Source: Desulfobacteraceae bacterium Eth-SRB2
GTDB taxonomy: Bacteria; Desulfobacterota; Desulfobacteria; Desulfobacterales; UBA11574
DNA length: 64,000 nt
Assembly (NCBI GenBank): GCA_004193595.1
Contig: RPGQ01000011.1
Location: forward strand, 44,728-108,727
Reading direction: 5' to 3'
Part shown: positions 17,120 to 25,750 of the stretch, piece after piece
How the letters are laid out: each line of letters begins with the position of its first letter
Numbering within the stretch: position 1 is the stretch's first letter
Notes under the pieces: model-generated
Seen by the model: only the letters and a program-made list of their open reading frames with translations
Databases searched by the model: none
What the model was told of the DNA's origin: nothing
Program-made: the position numbers and the translations under genes

Positions 17120-17419
17120 CGTTAGGATTAATGCATCATCCCTTCACTAATGTCCCATATCAACCCTTATTTTTATTTCCTTTCAGGTTATTACCCCTTT
17201 TCACCAATCGGTTTTCTCTATGAAAACCGCCTTTAAGTATCGGAAAATCCAGGTTGACAAATCGTATTATCCTTTGTATTTTTAGTAGTTAAACCTGTTG
17301 ATTTCATCCGAAAAACGGTGGGAAGGTTCGATTCACTCCATGTTTTTGACGCTTGTTTTCAGGAATAAATCACAGACTGATGAACATAAAACAGAAAATT
17401 CAAAGAAAAGAGGAAAAAT
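17120..17419. other. Intergenic region before the selenium cluster
   Basis: No gene was seen. It contains the WYL-associated element at 17131-17160. An AGAGGAA ribosome site at about 17408-17414 precedes the TTG start of the TIM-barrel gene. A promoter for the selenium cluster probably lies here but was not pinned down. Confidence 0.4.
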
Positions 17420-18448
17420 TTGAGTAAAGCACTCTTAACGAAAAATAACCAAATTCGTCCTGAAATGACAGTGCTGGATGTTTTGTCCAGGTATAGAAAA
17501 ACCGAGGAAGTATTTAAACTGTACGATAAGCAGGCCGGTGAATGTATTTGCTGCCAGGCCCTTTTCGAACCTTTAAGAAAAGTTGCGGCAACATATGGTT
17601 TAAACATGGAGAAACTACTGACAGACCTGAAGGCGGCAGCCGGTCAAAGTCCGGCAACGCCGAAACTGGCCATGTGCAACTTTTTCTCAAACACGGAAAA
17701 AATCAGAAAGTTTGCCCATGAATATGGTTTTTCCGGCATTGATTTTTCTTTTGATTTGCAACAACTCCCCGAAACACCCGCACAGGAATCAAAATGGGTT
17801 AAGGACATATCGGCCCTGGGACCTCTTGAAGTTCGGTATCACTGTCCATTTGATCGCATAGATCTGGGCCACGATGATCCCGAGAAAGCCCAAGCGGCTA
17901 AAGACCTTTTCTGCCGGGTGATCCGTCTTATTTCTAAAGTGGGGGGAAGATACATAACCCTGCACATTGGCCTTGGCCATGACTCCACGGAACCCCTTTC
18001 CTGGGAGACCACCATCGATAACTTAAGACAATTGGTTGACTACGGCCGAGCCATGAGCGTGAGGGTTTGTCTTGAAAATCTAGCCTGGGGATGGACAAGC
18101 AAGGCAAATCTCTTTGAGAAACTGATTCGCAGAAGCGGGGCCGACGTTACCCTTGATATCGGGCATGCATATGCGTGCGAATCTGTGCAAAGCCAGCAAT
18201 ATACCGTTGAGGATTTTGTCACCCCCCATGCGGACAGGGTATTTAACGCCCATATTTACCATACCGAAATTCCGGGCCAAGGGCATATCCCACCGGAAAA
18301 AAAGGAAGATATTGAAGACCGTCTTTCTCTCCTAAAAGCGATTGGTTGTGAGTGGTGGGTTATCGAAATAAGGGAAGTGGAGGGACTGTTAAAAACCAAG
18401 AAAATTGTGGATGACTATCTGGCCCAAACAAAAAAGGTGAAGATATGA
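17420..18448 (+). CDS. DUF1858 + TIM-barrel (AP-endonuclease-2 fold) protein of a selenium cluster
   Basis: This 342-aa protein starts at a TTG with an upstream AGAGGAA ribosome site. Residues 10-70 form a DUF1858-type redox domain, TVLDVLSRYRKTEEVFKLYD then GECICCQALFEPLRKVA, with three cysteines. Residues 80-335 form a sugar-isomerase/AP-endonuclease TIM barrel with likely metal ligands in RYITLHIGLGHD, VCLENLAWGW, TLDIGHAYAC, NAHIYHTEIPGQGHIPP and WWVIEIRE. It overlaps yedF by four bases and is followed by selD. A part in selenium handling is inferred from this operon; the substrate is unknown. Confidence 0.75.
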   Translation: MSKALLTKNNQIRPEMTVLDVLSRYRKTEEVFKLYDKQAGECICCQALFEPLRKVAATYGLNMEKLLTDLKAAAGQSPATPKLAMCNFFSNTEKIRKFAHEYGFSGIDFSFDLQQLPETPAQESKWVKDISALGPLEVRYHCPFDRIDLGHDDPEKAQAAKDLFCRVIRLISKVGGRYITLHIGLGHDSTEPLSWETTIDNLRQLVDYGRAMSVRVCLENLAWGWTSKANLFEKLIRRSGADVTLDIGHAYACESVQSQQYTVEDFVTPHADRVFNAHIYHTEIPGQGHIPPEKKEDIEDRLSLLKAIGCEWWVIEIREVEGLLKTKKIVDDYLAQTKKVKI

Positions 18449-19041
18449 AAGAAATCGACGCCAGGGGACTGGCATGTCCGGCCCCGGTACTTGAGACAAA
18501 AGCGGCTGTCCAGGAAGTGAACCCGGATGTAATCAAAGTTATGGTTGATAATGAGGCATCAAAACAAAATGTTTGCCGGTTTTTAAAATCCCAAAACTTT
18601 GATACCGACGTACAAGAGGACGGGAACGATTTTTATGTTATTGGAAAGCGTGAGGCCGGTATCTCTTCCAAGGATTCGACCCAAGAGAGAGTAAAATCCC
18701 ATACAAAGAAAATCATGGTCATGCTGGCAACGGATCGCTTGGGGTATGGTGATGACGAGCTTGGGTTAAAACTCATGATCAGCTATATCAAGACACTCAA
18801 AGAAATGGGATCCGAGCTATGGCGGCTGGTTTTTGTGAACAATGGGGTTAAACTCACCATTGAGGGTTCAGAGGTATTGCCGGTTTTAAAAGAGTATGAA
18901 GATCAAGGGCTCTACATCCTTGTCTGCGGCACCTGCCTGACCCATTTTGACCTTCTCGACCAAAAACAGGTGGGCGAGACCACGAATATGCTCGATATCG
19001 TCACCGCCATGCAGCTAGCGGACAAAGTAATCAGTATTTGA
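18445..19041 (+). CDS. yedF: YedF-like selenium-metabolism sulfurtransferase-like protein
   Basis: This 198-aa protein has an N-terminal TusA/SirA-like domain with MKEIDARGLACPAPVLETKA (active cysteine in LACPAP) and a C-terminal DsrE-like domain (VMLATDRLGYGDDELGLKLM, CGTCLTHFDLL). Such fusions are encoded with selD in selenium-using bacteria and are thought to deliver selenium. It overlaps the TIM-barrel gene by four bases. Its stop codon TGA coincides with the first bases of a 148-bp MITE-like insertion. Confidence 0.9.
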   Translation: MKEIDARGLACPAPVLETKAAVQEVNPDVIKVMVDNEASKQNVCRFLKSQNFDTDVQEDGNDFYVIGKREAGISSKDSTQERVKSHTKKIMVMLATDRLGYGDDELGLKLMISYIKTLKEMGSELWRLVFVNNGVKLTIEGSEVLPVLKEYEDQGLYILVCGTCLTHFDLLDQKQVGETTNMLDIVTAMQLADKVISI

Positions 19042-19187
19042 CGGTCTCGTAAAAAGTCCAACTTCTGCGTTGTGCTGCATTTCGCAATCATTCAACGTAC
19101 GAAAAGTACGCCTCATGATTACAAAATTTGCACGCCTTGAATTTGAACTTTTTACGAAACCGTCTGAATCGAACTTTTTACGAATTC
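19040..19187. mobile_element. MITE-like element inserted at the yedF stop codon
   Basis: Inverted repeats GACGGTCTCGTAAAAAGT (19040-19057) and ACTTTTTACGAAACCGTC (19147-19164) enclose about 90 bp. A further partial end runs to 19187. A 10-bp direct repeat ATCAGTATTT flanks it (19030-19039 and 19188-19197), the likely target duplication. Before insertion the gene would have ended ATT TAG; now it ends ATT TGA, so YedF is unchanged. It separates yedF from selD. Confidence 0.75.
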
Positions 19188-19217
19188 ATCAGTATTTAGA
19201 CCAGGGAGATTATACCC

Positions 19218-20273
19218 ATGACAGATCCAAAATCAAAGCCGCTTCGCCTTACGGAAACCGTCGCAGGATCAGGGTGAGCTTCAAAACTGCCTCCAGGGGA
19301 CCTGGACAGAGCGCTTTGCGGACTTGAATTTCCCACAGATTCCAACGTTATCGTGGGGTTGGAAAAGGCGGATGATGCCGGCGTCTACAAGATATCGGAT
19401 GATCTTGCCTTAATTCAAACCGTGGATTTCTTTACCCCCATTGTCGATGATCCCTACGGGTTCGGACAAATTGCAGCGGCAAACGCCTTAAGTGATGTCT
19501 ATGCCATGGGCGGGGTGCCCAAAACCGCCATGAACCTGGTGGCCTTTCCGATCAAAGACATGGACATATCCGTGCTCCGGCAGATCATCCAGGGCGGACT
19601 GGACAAGATGAAGGAGGCCGGCGTGGTTCTGGTGGGTGGTCATAGTGTGGAAGACAAAGAACTCAAATACGGCTTATCCGTTACGGGATTTATCCACCCC
19701 GATCGAGTGCTTACCAAGAAAAATTTAAAGGCCGGGGATCGCCTGATACTGACCAAGCCCCTGGGTACCGGAATTATCAACACGGCCATAAAGGGCGGAC
19801 TCGCTCCAAAAGAAATTACAGACACCGTCACCCGTTTAATGGCCTTACTCAACAAGGATGCGGCAGAAATCATGGCAAATTACCCCGTCCATGCGTGCAC
19901 CGATATTACCGGGTTCGGGTTCCTGGGCCACCTTGCTGAGATGGTTGTAGATTCCGGGGCAGGAATTCGTATTCAGGCGAACAGGGTACCGATCCTTCCC
20001 CAAACTCTTAATTACGCCGGCATGGGCCTGGTACCGGCAGGCGCATATAAAAACAGAGAGTTTTTTGAACGCCATGTGGACTTTGTAATCGGGGTGGACA
20101 TTTTGATTCAAGACATCCTTTTTGACCCTCAAACATCCGGAGGACTGCTCATATGTGTTGAGGGTGACAGAGCTGACGACCTGCTTTTGGCATTGAAACA
20201 AAAGGGAATTCAGGATGCCGCCATCGTCGGTCAAGTAGTGCCCGAACCAAAAGAACGAATTGTCGTCGAATAA
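19218..20273 (+). CDS. selD: Selenide, water dikinase SelD, itself a selenoprotein
   Basis: Translation from the ATG at 19218 gives a 351-aa protein in which codon 20 is TGA (19275-19277), in the motif TVAGSG-Sec-ASKLPPGDLD. This is the active-site position held by Cys or Sec in SelD, followed by the catalytic lysine. The frame then continues through VIVGLEKADDAGVYKISDDL, the nucleotide-binding TVDFFTPIVDDPYGFGQIAA, and TDITGFGFLGHLAEM. SelD makes selenophosphate for Sec and selenouridine. A SECIS-like hairpin follows the TGA. Reading TGA as a stop would wrongly start the gene at 19353 and lose the active site. Confidence 0.95.
19287..19309 (+). promoter_or_regulatory. Candidate bacterial SECIS element in selD
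   Basis: Starting 10 bases after the TGA, CTG (19287-19289) pairs with CAG (19307-19309), and CCAGG (19293-19297) pairs with CCTGG (19301-19305). The apical loop is GGA and there is an asymmetric internal loop. Position and G-containing small loop fit SelB-dependent recoding. Confidence 0.65.
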
Positions 20274-20508
20274 AACGATTCTTTTTACCAGCATCCAGTA
20301 TCCATCATCCAGTACCAGCTTATCTAATACCTCAGGTAGGGTGTAAATCAAGACTGTTGTTTGCTAAGATTGCTATGGTTATTTGGTTTCAGGTGTCAGG
20401 TGTCAGGTATCAGGAAACATTTTCAATAGTAATGGACCAGCCCTGAGGGAACGATTCATTTTTTACGCCATACACTGCCGTTTCCTCAGCTAACTGCCAG
20501 CGGCGTTC

Positions 20509-21036
20509 TCACTCTGGGACTTTCCATTCCAATGTTTTCTCTAATCCATTCAACATACCAATACACTCTTTGTAACCGCCCCGAATTTCTAAATACACCT
20601 TTTCCGTTATGTACCCTTTGAGTTTCGCCATGAACAGATGGTGAATGGTCTCAGCTGCTTCGCCCCTGGCGCGATTCACGCCTTCAATTTTATTACGGAT
20701 ATGCCGGTCATCATTTTTCTCGGCGAGTTGGGCAGGAGTGCTGTTTGAGGAGCGCCTGGATTGGCTTCCTATTTCGTGTCCATCCATAAATGAGGATTTT
20801 TGTTCAAGATCAAGGCATGCGAAAAAAATAACCGCAGGCATATAGTTGATATTCCGAGGATTATTTTTTGAGCATAACGCAGAGATTGGGCAAAAAGACC
20901 ATTTATGGACGGACACTAACTCGTATTTCTCTTTTTGGGGCCACTTGTGCGTCAAGTCACAGACATCGATGGGTAATCCACACAACTTTTTATAGACCTC
21001 AAGATCCTCCACGTCCATAAAATTTCTATTGGTCAC
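20509..21036 (-). CDS. Four-helix-bundle (IVP-family) protein extended in frame by a MITE
   Basis: The 175-aa frame starts with the IVP-family pattern VEDLEVYKKLCGLPIDVCDL then HKWPQKEKYEL. It is interrupted by 47 codons of MITE sequence (20776-20916), then resumes GSQSRRSSNSTPAQLAEKND. Helices follow (ARGEAAETIHHLFMAKLKGY). The insert is exactly 141 bp, a multiple of three, and has no stop in this frame, so the gene stays open. The insert lies in the first interhelical loop, so a folded product is possible but unproven. Confidence 0.65.
   Translation of the reverse strand: MTNRNFMDVEDLEVYKKLCGLPIDVCDLTHKWPQKEKYELVSVHKWSFCPISALCSKNNPRNINYMPAVIFFACLDLEQKSSFMDGHEIGSQSRRSSNSTPAQLAEKNDDRHIRNKIEGVNRARGEAAETIHHLFMAKLKGYITEKVYLEIRGGYKECIGMLNGLEKTLEWKVPE
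20776..20916. mobile_element. 141-bp MITE-like element inside a coding frame
   Basis: Terminal inverted repeats are GTGTCCATCCATAAATG (20776-20792) and CATTTATGGACGGACAC (20900-20916). The interior has a GTTCAAGATCAAGGC core shared with elements at 23379, 25320 and 27516. An end copy lies at about 30851-30877. Flanking codons GAG-TTA and GAA-ATA on the gene strand may be a diverged 6-bp target duplication. Confidence 0.75.
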
Positions 21037-21816
21037 ATCGTTTCCCCCTTAATCCTTAACCCTGACACCTGAAAAAAGCTTCGGAGCCACGGTTTGTCAA
21101 TAGAAAACCATCAGCGTTTACCAACGGTCTTGATTTCCACCCCCTCAGGTACTTAAGCAGGAATTGCTATAAAATCGTTCGATTTTATACAATATTTTTT
21201 TTACAGGCACACCACATATAGTAACTTGGCTTAACAAGACACAATATATTCTAATTCAACAAAATTATATATAAATTATGCATAATTTTACTTGACATAG
21301 ATCATTTATAAATAGATGATTCAACAAAAAAATATTATTCAGCCACCTGAAAAAGTTCCTTGACATCCGAACAACTGGTTGTTAAACAAAAGTTGTGATT
21401 TTTTGTCTGTGTGTTTGCAGGTTGCTATTGAGTTTAGGAGCTTCGCCCCAATTGGGATAATGGAGTAATGGCCTCGGTGAAATAGAAAAAAGTTTCACTT
21501 GGTAAAAATGATGGGTTTGAAGGAGTTTCTGACAATTTAAATAGTTTAGTTTCGCTCTTACCTTCAATATTCCAACATTCCATTCTTCCATGTCGATGGC
21601 ATAAACAGATTGCCATTAAATAACTCGTGATTTCGATAGGTTGTAGAAATTTTGAGACTTATTCTATCGTGTGGGGACCCATTTTCTCATGGGGATCTTT
21701 TGTGCACGGAAAGGAGGTAAACAGGAAAAAATAAAAACGGAAATTATTAGGTTAGAATTATTAGGTGATTATTAGGTTAACGGTTTTATTTAAAATCATT
21801 AAGGAGGAAAATTAAG
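21037..21816. promoter_or_regulatory. Long upstream region of the first barrel gene
   Basis: This 780-bp non-coding region is AT-rich at 21180-21330. Its last 100 bp contain repeated ATTATTAGGT units and a GGTTAACGGTTTTA stretch (21770-21800) that also precedes the second barrel gene (27786-27823). A strong AAGGAGG site sits just before the ATG. The promoter probably lies within 21640-21780. No gene was seen. Confidence 0.5.
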
Positions 21817-22917
21817 ATGAAAAAAATTACGTTATTCCTCGCATGTCTTGCAGCATTCGCTATGGTCTTCGGATTTACGGTTACCGCAGCCATGGCCGAT
21901 GCCGACCTGTACGGCAGCATCCGCTTCAGGACTTACTGGGTGGATAAGGATAAGAATTATTCCGGTACAGGCTTTGATGACGAGGATCTGGACTGGCGTA
22001 TCGGTTACCTGTCCCGCTGGGGGGTTAATTATAAAAGTGGTGACATTAAAGGTAAAATGGAACTTGATACCCGAGATCAAGATGGGGATGAAGGCAGCTC
22101 CGAAATTGGCGATATAAGAGTTCGTCACCTCTATGGTGAATGGGATTTTGGTTCGGGCAAGCTGCTGATCGGCCAGACCTTTAATCCCTGCACTGTGTAT
22201 GCCAGCGGTCTCGGTTACTTCTCCGGCGGTTTGCAGAAATTCCACAGTACGGGGTTAAAATATTTCCGGACGTCCCAGATTCGCCTGACCTTTGACAAGC
22301 TTATGATCGCATTTTTGACACCGGATACTGAACAAGATTATGCGCAAGCTGATATCGATACCACCTTTCCCAGGATTGAGGCACGGTACTCCTTTAACTT
22401 TGACCCGATCAAACTCGATGTGATGGGCGGATATCAGACCTATGATGTGGTAGACGCCCTTGATCATGAGGAGAGCATTGATTCGTATTTCGTGGGGTTG
22501 TATGCCCAGGCTAATCTCGGCGCGGCGTATGTGAAAGGTCTTTTAAACTATCGGCAAAACGGCGGCAATTACGGTCTTTGGTCCGTAGTCAACGAAAGAG
22601 CCCAATGGAACGGCAATGATTTCGATGACTGCGAAGCTTTTGGCTATAGCGCCGTTGTCGGATATAAGTTTTCCGACAAAGTCACCGTTGAAGCCAGCGT
22701 TGCGGGGTCCAGTGCTGAGAACACTGACATGGCCGGAGATCCGGAAGACGATGCCGTGGCTTATTCCTTTCATGTCAAATACAGCCCGGCACCGGGGGTT
22801 ATTATCCAGCCGGAGTTTATCTACGATGACCGACAAGAAAGTGATTTTATAGGACCTGATGATGACCAGGGGGATGCATACATTTTTGGTGTGTTCTGGA
22901 TGATCAACTTCAAATAA
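21817..22917 (+). CDS. Outer-membrane beta-barrel protein (porin-like)
   Basis: This 366-aa protein has a clear signal peptide (KKITLFLACLAAFAMVFGF, cleavage after AMA near residue 27). Alternating strands follow, for example ADLYGSIRFRTYWVDKDKN, and the C-terminus ends in the barrel-type IFGVFWMINFK with terminal aromatic/Lys residues. Acidic loops with many Asp residues (DDEDLDWR, RDQDGDEG) could bind cations. Substrate is not predictable. It has its own leader and terminator, so it is monocistronic. Confidence 0.8.
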   Translation: MKKITLFLACLAAFAMVFGFTVTAAMADADLYGSIRFRTYWVDKDKNYSGTGFDDEDLDWRIGYLSRWGVNYKSGDIKGKMELDTRDQDGDEGSSEIGDIRVRHLYGEWDFGSGKLLIGQTFNPCTVYASGLGYFSGGLQKFHSTGLKYFRTSQIRLTFDKLMIAFLTPDTEQDYAQADIDTTFPRIEARYSFNFDPIKLDVMGGYQTYDVVDALDHEESIDSYFVGLYAQANLGAAYVKGLLNYRQNGGNYGLWSVVNERAQWNGNDFDDCEAFGYSAVVGYKFSDKVTVEASVAGSSAENTDMAGDPEDDAVAYSFHVKYSPAPGVIIQPEFIYDDRQESDFIGPDDDQGDAYIFGVFWMINFK

Positions 22918-22950
22918 TCCTGTAACAATCGGATAACCTTTAACACAAAA

Positions 22951-22983
22951 ACCCGGAGCAGCAATGTGCTCCGGGTTTTTTTT
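22951..22983 (+). terminator. Rho-independent terminator of the first barrel gene
   Basis: A perfect 10-bp stem ACCCGGAGCA/TGCTCCGGGT with a 6-base loop is followed by eight T residues, 33 bp after the stop codon. Confidence 0.93.
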
Positions 22984-23378
22984 ATGCCCTTTTATCTTGC
23001 CCTGAAAAACCTGGTCCTTCCCCGCGATGCGGGATCTTCGATGGGCCATGCCTGTCCCGCATTGCGGGGGTCAGAGTTCTATGGCTCTGCCCGTATAAAT
23101 CAACCGGAGTAATGGAGTATTGGAGTGTTGATTTAAAAAAAAGACCTTTAAATTTTCAGATTTTCTCCAGGGATCTGTTTTCTGAGAGCGATGAAAAAAG
23201 GGGTTTCTTCCATTACTCCACCACTCCAATACTCCAGTACTCCGTAAATCGTTAAATGCCGGCAAACTAAATCCCCTCTGGGGATAATCAAAGCCGGGCC
23301 CTCTGGACCCGGATTTTTACTTATTCTGAATAAACCCAGCCAGCCTCTATCTTTCAATCCGCCGGCTGGTTCCAATGA
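22984..23378. other. Intergenic repeats between two operons
   Basis: No gene was seen. Inverted copies of GGAGTAATGGAGTATTGGAG (23097-23116) and CACTCCAATACTCCAGTACT (about 23221-23240) face each other across about 100 bp. A short hairpin-like segment near 23026-23066 repeats GCGATGCGGG/CCCGCATTGCGG. Confidence 0.5.
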
Positions 23379-23522
23379 CGAGACCTTTGCAAAACGTTCA
23401 ATTTTGTTCAAGGCCAAGGAAGGCGAAAATTTTAACCACAGGAATACATGTAGTATTTTGAGGATTAAAATTTGAGCCTGACGCAGGAATTGGGCAAAAG
23501 GGAGCGTTTTGCAAAGGTCTCG
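23379..23522. mobile_element. 144-bp MITE-like element
   Basis: Inverted ends CGAGACCTTTGCAAAACG (23379-23396) and CGTTTTGCAAAGGTCTCG (23505-23522) are perfect over 18 bp. The core (TTCAAGGCCAAGG, GCAGGAATTGGGCAAAAG) resembles those of the elements at 20776 and 25320 although the ends differ. AATGAC occurs just outside or at both ends. Confidence 0.8.
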
Positions 23523-23537
23523 ACGAATGACCGGTGA

Positions 23538-25220
23538 CTACTTCAGTGGATAGGCAATCACCTTGCTTTTGGGCTTTGTCCCCACGACATACCCGGTTTT
23601 GATCACCAGGGGAACGACCACTTCTTCATTTCCGTCATTGTTGAAATCTCCGATGGCAAAATCACTGAAATAGCCTTTGAGCTTGCGGGTTCTCCAGAGC
23701 ACACCAAGCCCCACGCCGTTCCAGGAACGGATTTGGATTTCGCCCTGGGTAAATTTTCGAAATGAAACCATTTCGCTGAACCGTTTATTCTTGACCGTGA
23801 TCACTTCATTTTTTCCATCCCCGTTAATATCCCGGATACGGATGCGCGCCGGATAGTATTCTTTTTCTTCATATTCAGATGCTTGGGGAAGAATAAAATA
23901 TTCCGCCCCTCCCCCGGAATGTTCGCCGTCTTTCCATCTCTCTTTACCCGCCACGCTGAATATCCGCAGATAATCAAGATTGTCATACGCCACAGCTACC
24001 TCGACGTCGTCGTTCATGGCATCTCCATAAGTCAAGCCCAGTACATGGGTCCGCCGGCCGTGCATAATTTTATTGGCAGGTTCGTATTCGTTATTTTCCC
24101 AGACCATTTCATAAACCTGGCCGGAAAAAGGCGTATCACCCTCTTTCTGCTGCCCGAGCAGGATGTGGCCCCGCAACGGGTGATCCACCACCCTATAGTA
24201 CCAGCGACTGTTGGTGACAATCTCGGTATAGGTCTCCCCGTCGAATTCCATTACGAAGGAATTGACCATGTTTCTGTGGGGATTCAAACTGGTTATAAAA
24301 ATCTCCGGGGTCCCGTTGGCATTGATATCCGCCACATCAACACCGATTAAATTATTAAGATTGCACTCTGCAAGAATTTTTATCTTAAGGAAATGATTGT
24401 TATCAAACCGGTACGCCTCCACAGAATGCTCTGTTATAATGACGGTTTCCTGTTTGCCGTCTCCGTCGATATCGCCTATGGAAATACCGTTGATCCGGTG
24501 CCGGATACTCCTGCTTGCCCAAAATTGAGCCGATTGGCTGCGAGCCTCTTGGGTAGCCAGAAATCCTAAACCGGGGGCGGGTTGTTGGGGTCCCTGCCTG
24601 TCAACGTCTTGAAACCCGCCGGCAAACAATTTTTCCGGGTGCATTTGAACATCGGTTTGATATTGCGGGGGTTGAGTCTGTGGCGTTTGGGGCGGGGGCG
24701 TGACAACAGCTTTCTGTGACGGCATGGCCCGGCCAAACACTTTCTCATTTATATCCGTGGCAAAAAGGTTGATTTTGGGGATTACCTCGTCCATTCCCTG
24801 ACTCTGGTTGAAAAAGGTCAAAACAGGTTTGGCTCCTGAGACATCCACCATTTTAGCATCGATACTCACACTTTCTCCGAAAACCGTGAGGCTGCCGAAA
24901 AGAACGTAATCCACACCCAGCCGGATTCCGATTTCCCGCGCCTTGCTTTCATTAATCGGAGGTGAAACCGTTTTCAGTACATTGACGATCTCTTCACGGC
25001 ATAATACGGAAACCTTGTCTTCTATGTAAAGCCGGGATGTGAGCATATCGACAATGCCGTCTCTTAAAAACGATAAATCTTTTTCAGCATTGATTTTAAA
25101 GGGCACTATCGCAACCCGGTTGACTTTGGCAACTGCCCATTGAGAACTGCCGAGAATCATGACAAGGAACATCAAACTAATCAAAAAACGGTTCAAGGTT
25201 TCTTTTCGTATTTTTTCCAA
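23538..25220 (-). CDS. Exported FlgO/CsgG-like + FG-GAP (VCBS) repeat protein
   Basis: This 560-aa protein has a signal peptide (RFLISLMFLVMILGSSQWAVA). Residues 30-165 resemble a FlgO/TolB-N-like periplasmic domain, VNRVAIVPFKINAEKDLSFL then LGVDYVLFGSLTVFGES. A proline/glutamine-rich linker follows (PPPQTPQTQPPQYQ). Then come FG-GAP/VCBS calcium-type repeats with D-x-D-x-D motifs: GDIDGDGKQETVIIT, DINANGTPEIFI, DINGDGKNEVITV and DFNNDGNEEVVVP, typical of a beta-propeller. It is divergent from a second propeller protein at 25751. Function beyond surface or periplasmic binding is unknown. Confidence 0.75.
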   Translation of the reverse strand: MEKIRKETLNRFLISLMFLVMILGSSQWAVAKVNRVAIVPFKINAEKDLSFLRDGIVDMLTSRLYIEDKVSVLCREEIVNVLKTVSPPINESKAREIGIRLGVDYVLFGSLTVFGESVSIDAKMVDVSGAKPVLTFFNQSQGMDEVIPKINLFATDINEKVFGRAMPSQKAVVTPPPQTPQTQPPQYQTDVQMHPEKLFAGGFQDVDRQGPQQPAPGLGFLATQEARSQSAQFWASRSIRHRINGISIGDIDGDGKQETVIITEHSVEAYRFDNNHFLKIKILAECNLNNLIGVDVADINANGTPEIFITSLNPHRNMVNSFVMEFDGETYTEIVTNSRWYYRVVDHPLRGHILLGQQKEGDTPFSGQVYEMVWENNEYEPANKIMHGRRTHVLGLTYGDAMNDDVEVAVAYDNLDYLRIFSVAGKERWKDGEHSGGGAEYFILPQASEYEEKEYYPARIRIRDINGDGKNEVITVKNKRFSEMVSFRKFTQGEIQIRSWNGVGLGVLWRTRKLKGYFSDFAIGDFNNDGNEEVVVPLVIKTGYVVGTKPKSKVIAYPLK

Positions 25221-25750
25221 AAAAAATCCTCCTTATTTAGTCCATTATTATTCGTGTTGGTGCAATGTACTTTAAACAATCACAAGTTGAGTTTTCTAAC
25301 CCATGGATATGATCACAGTAGAAGTGGTTTCAAAACCTTCAATCAGGTTCAAGGTCAAGGCGGGGCGATGGATTCAAACGCAGGAATATATTTAATATTT
25401 CGAGTATTGAATCCCTCGGCCCAACACAGAAATTGGGCATGAGGGGAGGTTTTGAAACCACTTCTAATTAACATGCAAATATCAGAGCTAAGTCGGGGTG
25501 TCAATCGCCATTTTTCATCCAACCTTGGTAACAAGTCTTTTGCATAGCGACTTTGATCCTTTTAAGAAAAAATTTCTTGATCGTTTGTGCGTTAAAACTG
25601 AACGAAAAGAACGAATTGTCTTGGATTGAACGGCAACTAAATCGTTTGACAAACAATTATCTTTGCGAGATTATGTCGCCGAATGAAATGCGAAGGTTAT
25701 TGACAATAGGGCTTCATGAACACAAATCCTTTTTTCTATGTGAGGGAAAT
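25221..25750. other. Divergent intergenic region with a MITE
   Basis: This spacer between two divergent propeller-protein genes carries the element at 25320-25465 and promoters for both directions. An in-frame extension upstream of 25751 is open to 25553, but it has no signal-peptide logic and the ATG at 25751 has GAGGGA before it. No separate gene was seen. Confidence 0.5.
25320..25465. mobile_element. 146-bp MITE-like element
   Basis: Perfect inverted ends AGAAGTGGTTTCAAAACCT (25320-25338) and AGGTTTTGAAACCACTTCT (25447-25465). The core contains GGTTCAAGGTCAAGGCGG and CAGAAATTGGGCATGA, parallel to the cores of the 20776 and 23379 elements. Confidence 0.8.

Noticed and set aside
21597..21614. 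TGGCATAAACAGATTGCC as a sigma-54 promoter before the first barrel gene
   Set aside because: GG and GC are separated by 12 bases, not the required 10, and it lies about 200 bp from the start.
25553..25750. N-terminal extension of the 25751 propeller protein
   Set aside because: The signal peptide begins at the internal ATG 25751, which has GAGGGA upstream; the extension has no domain.
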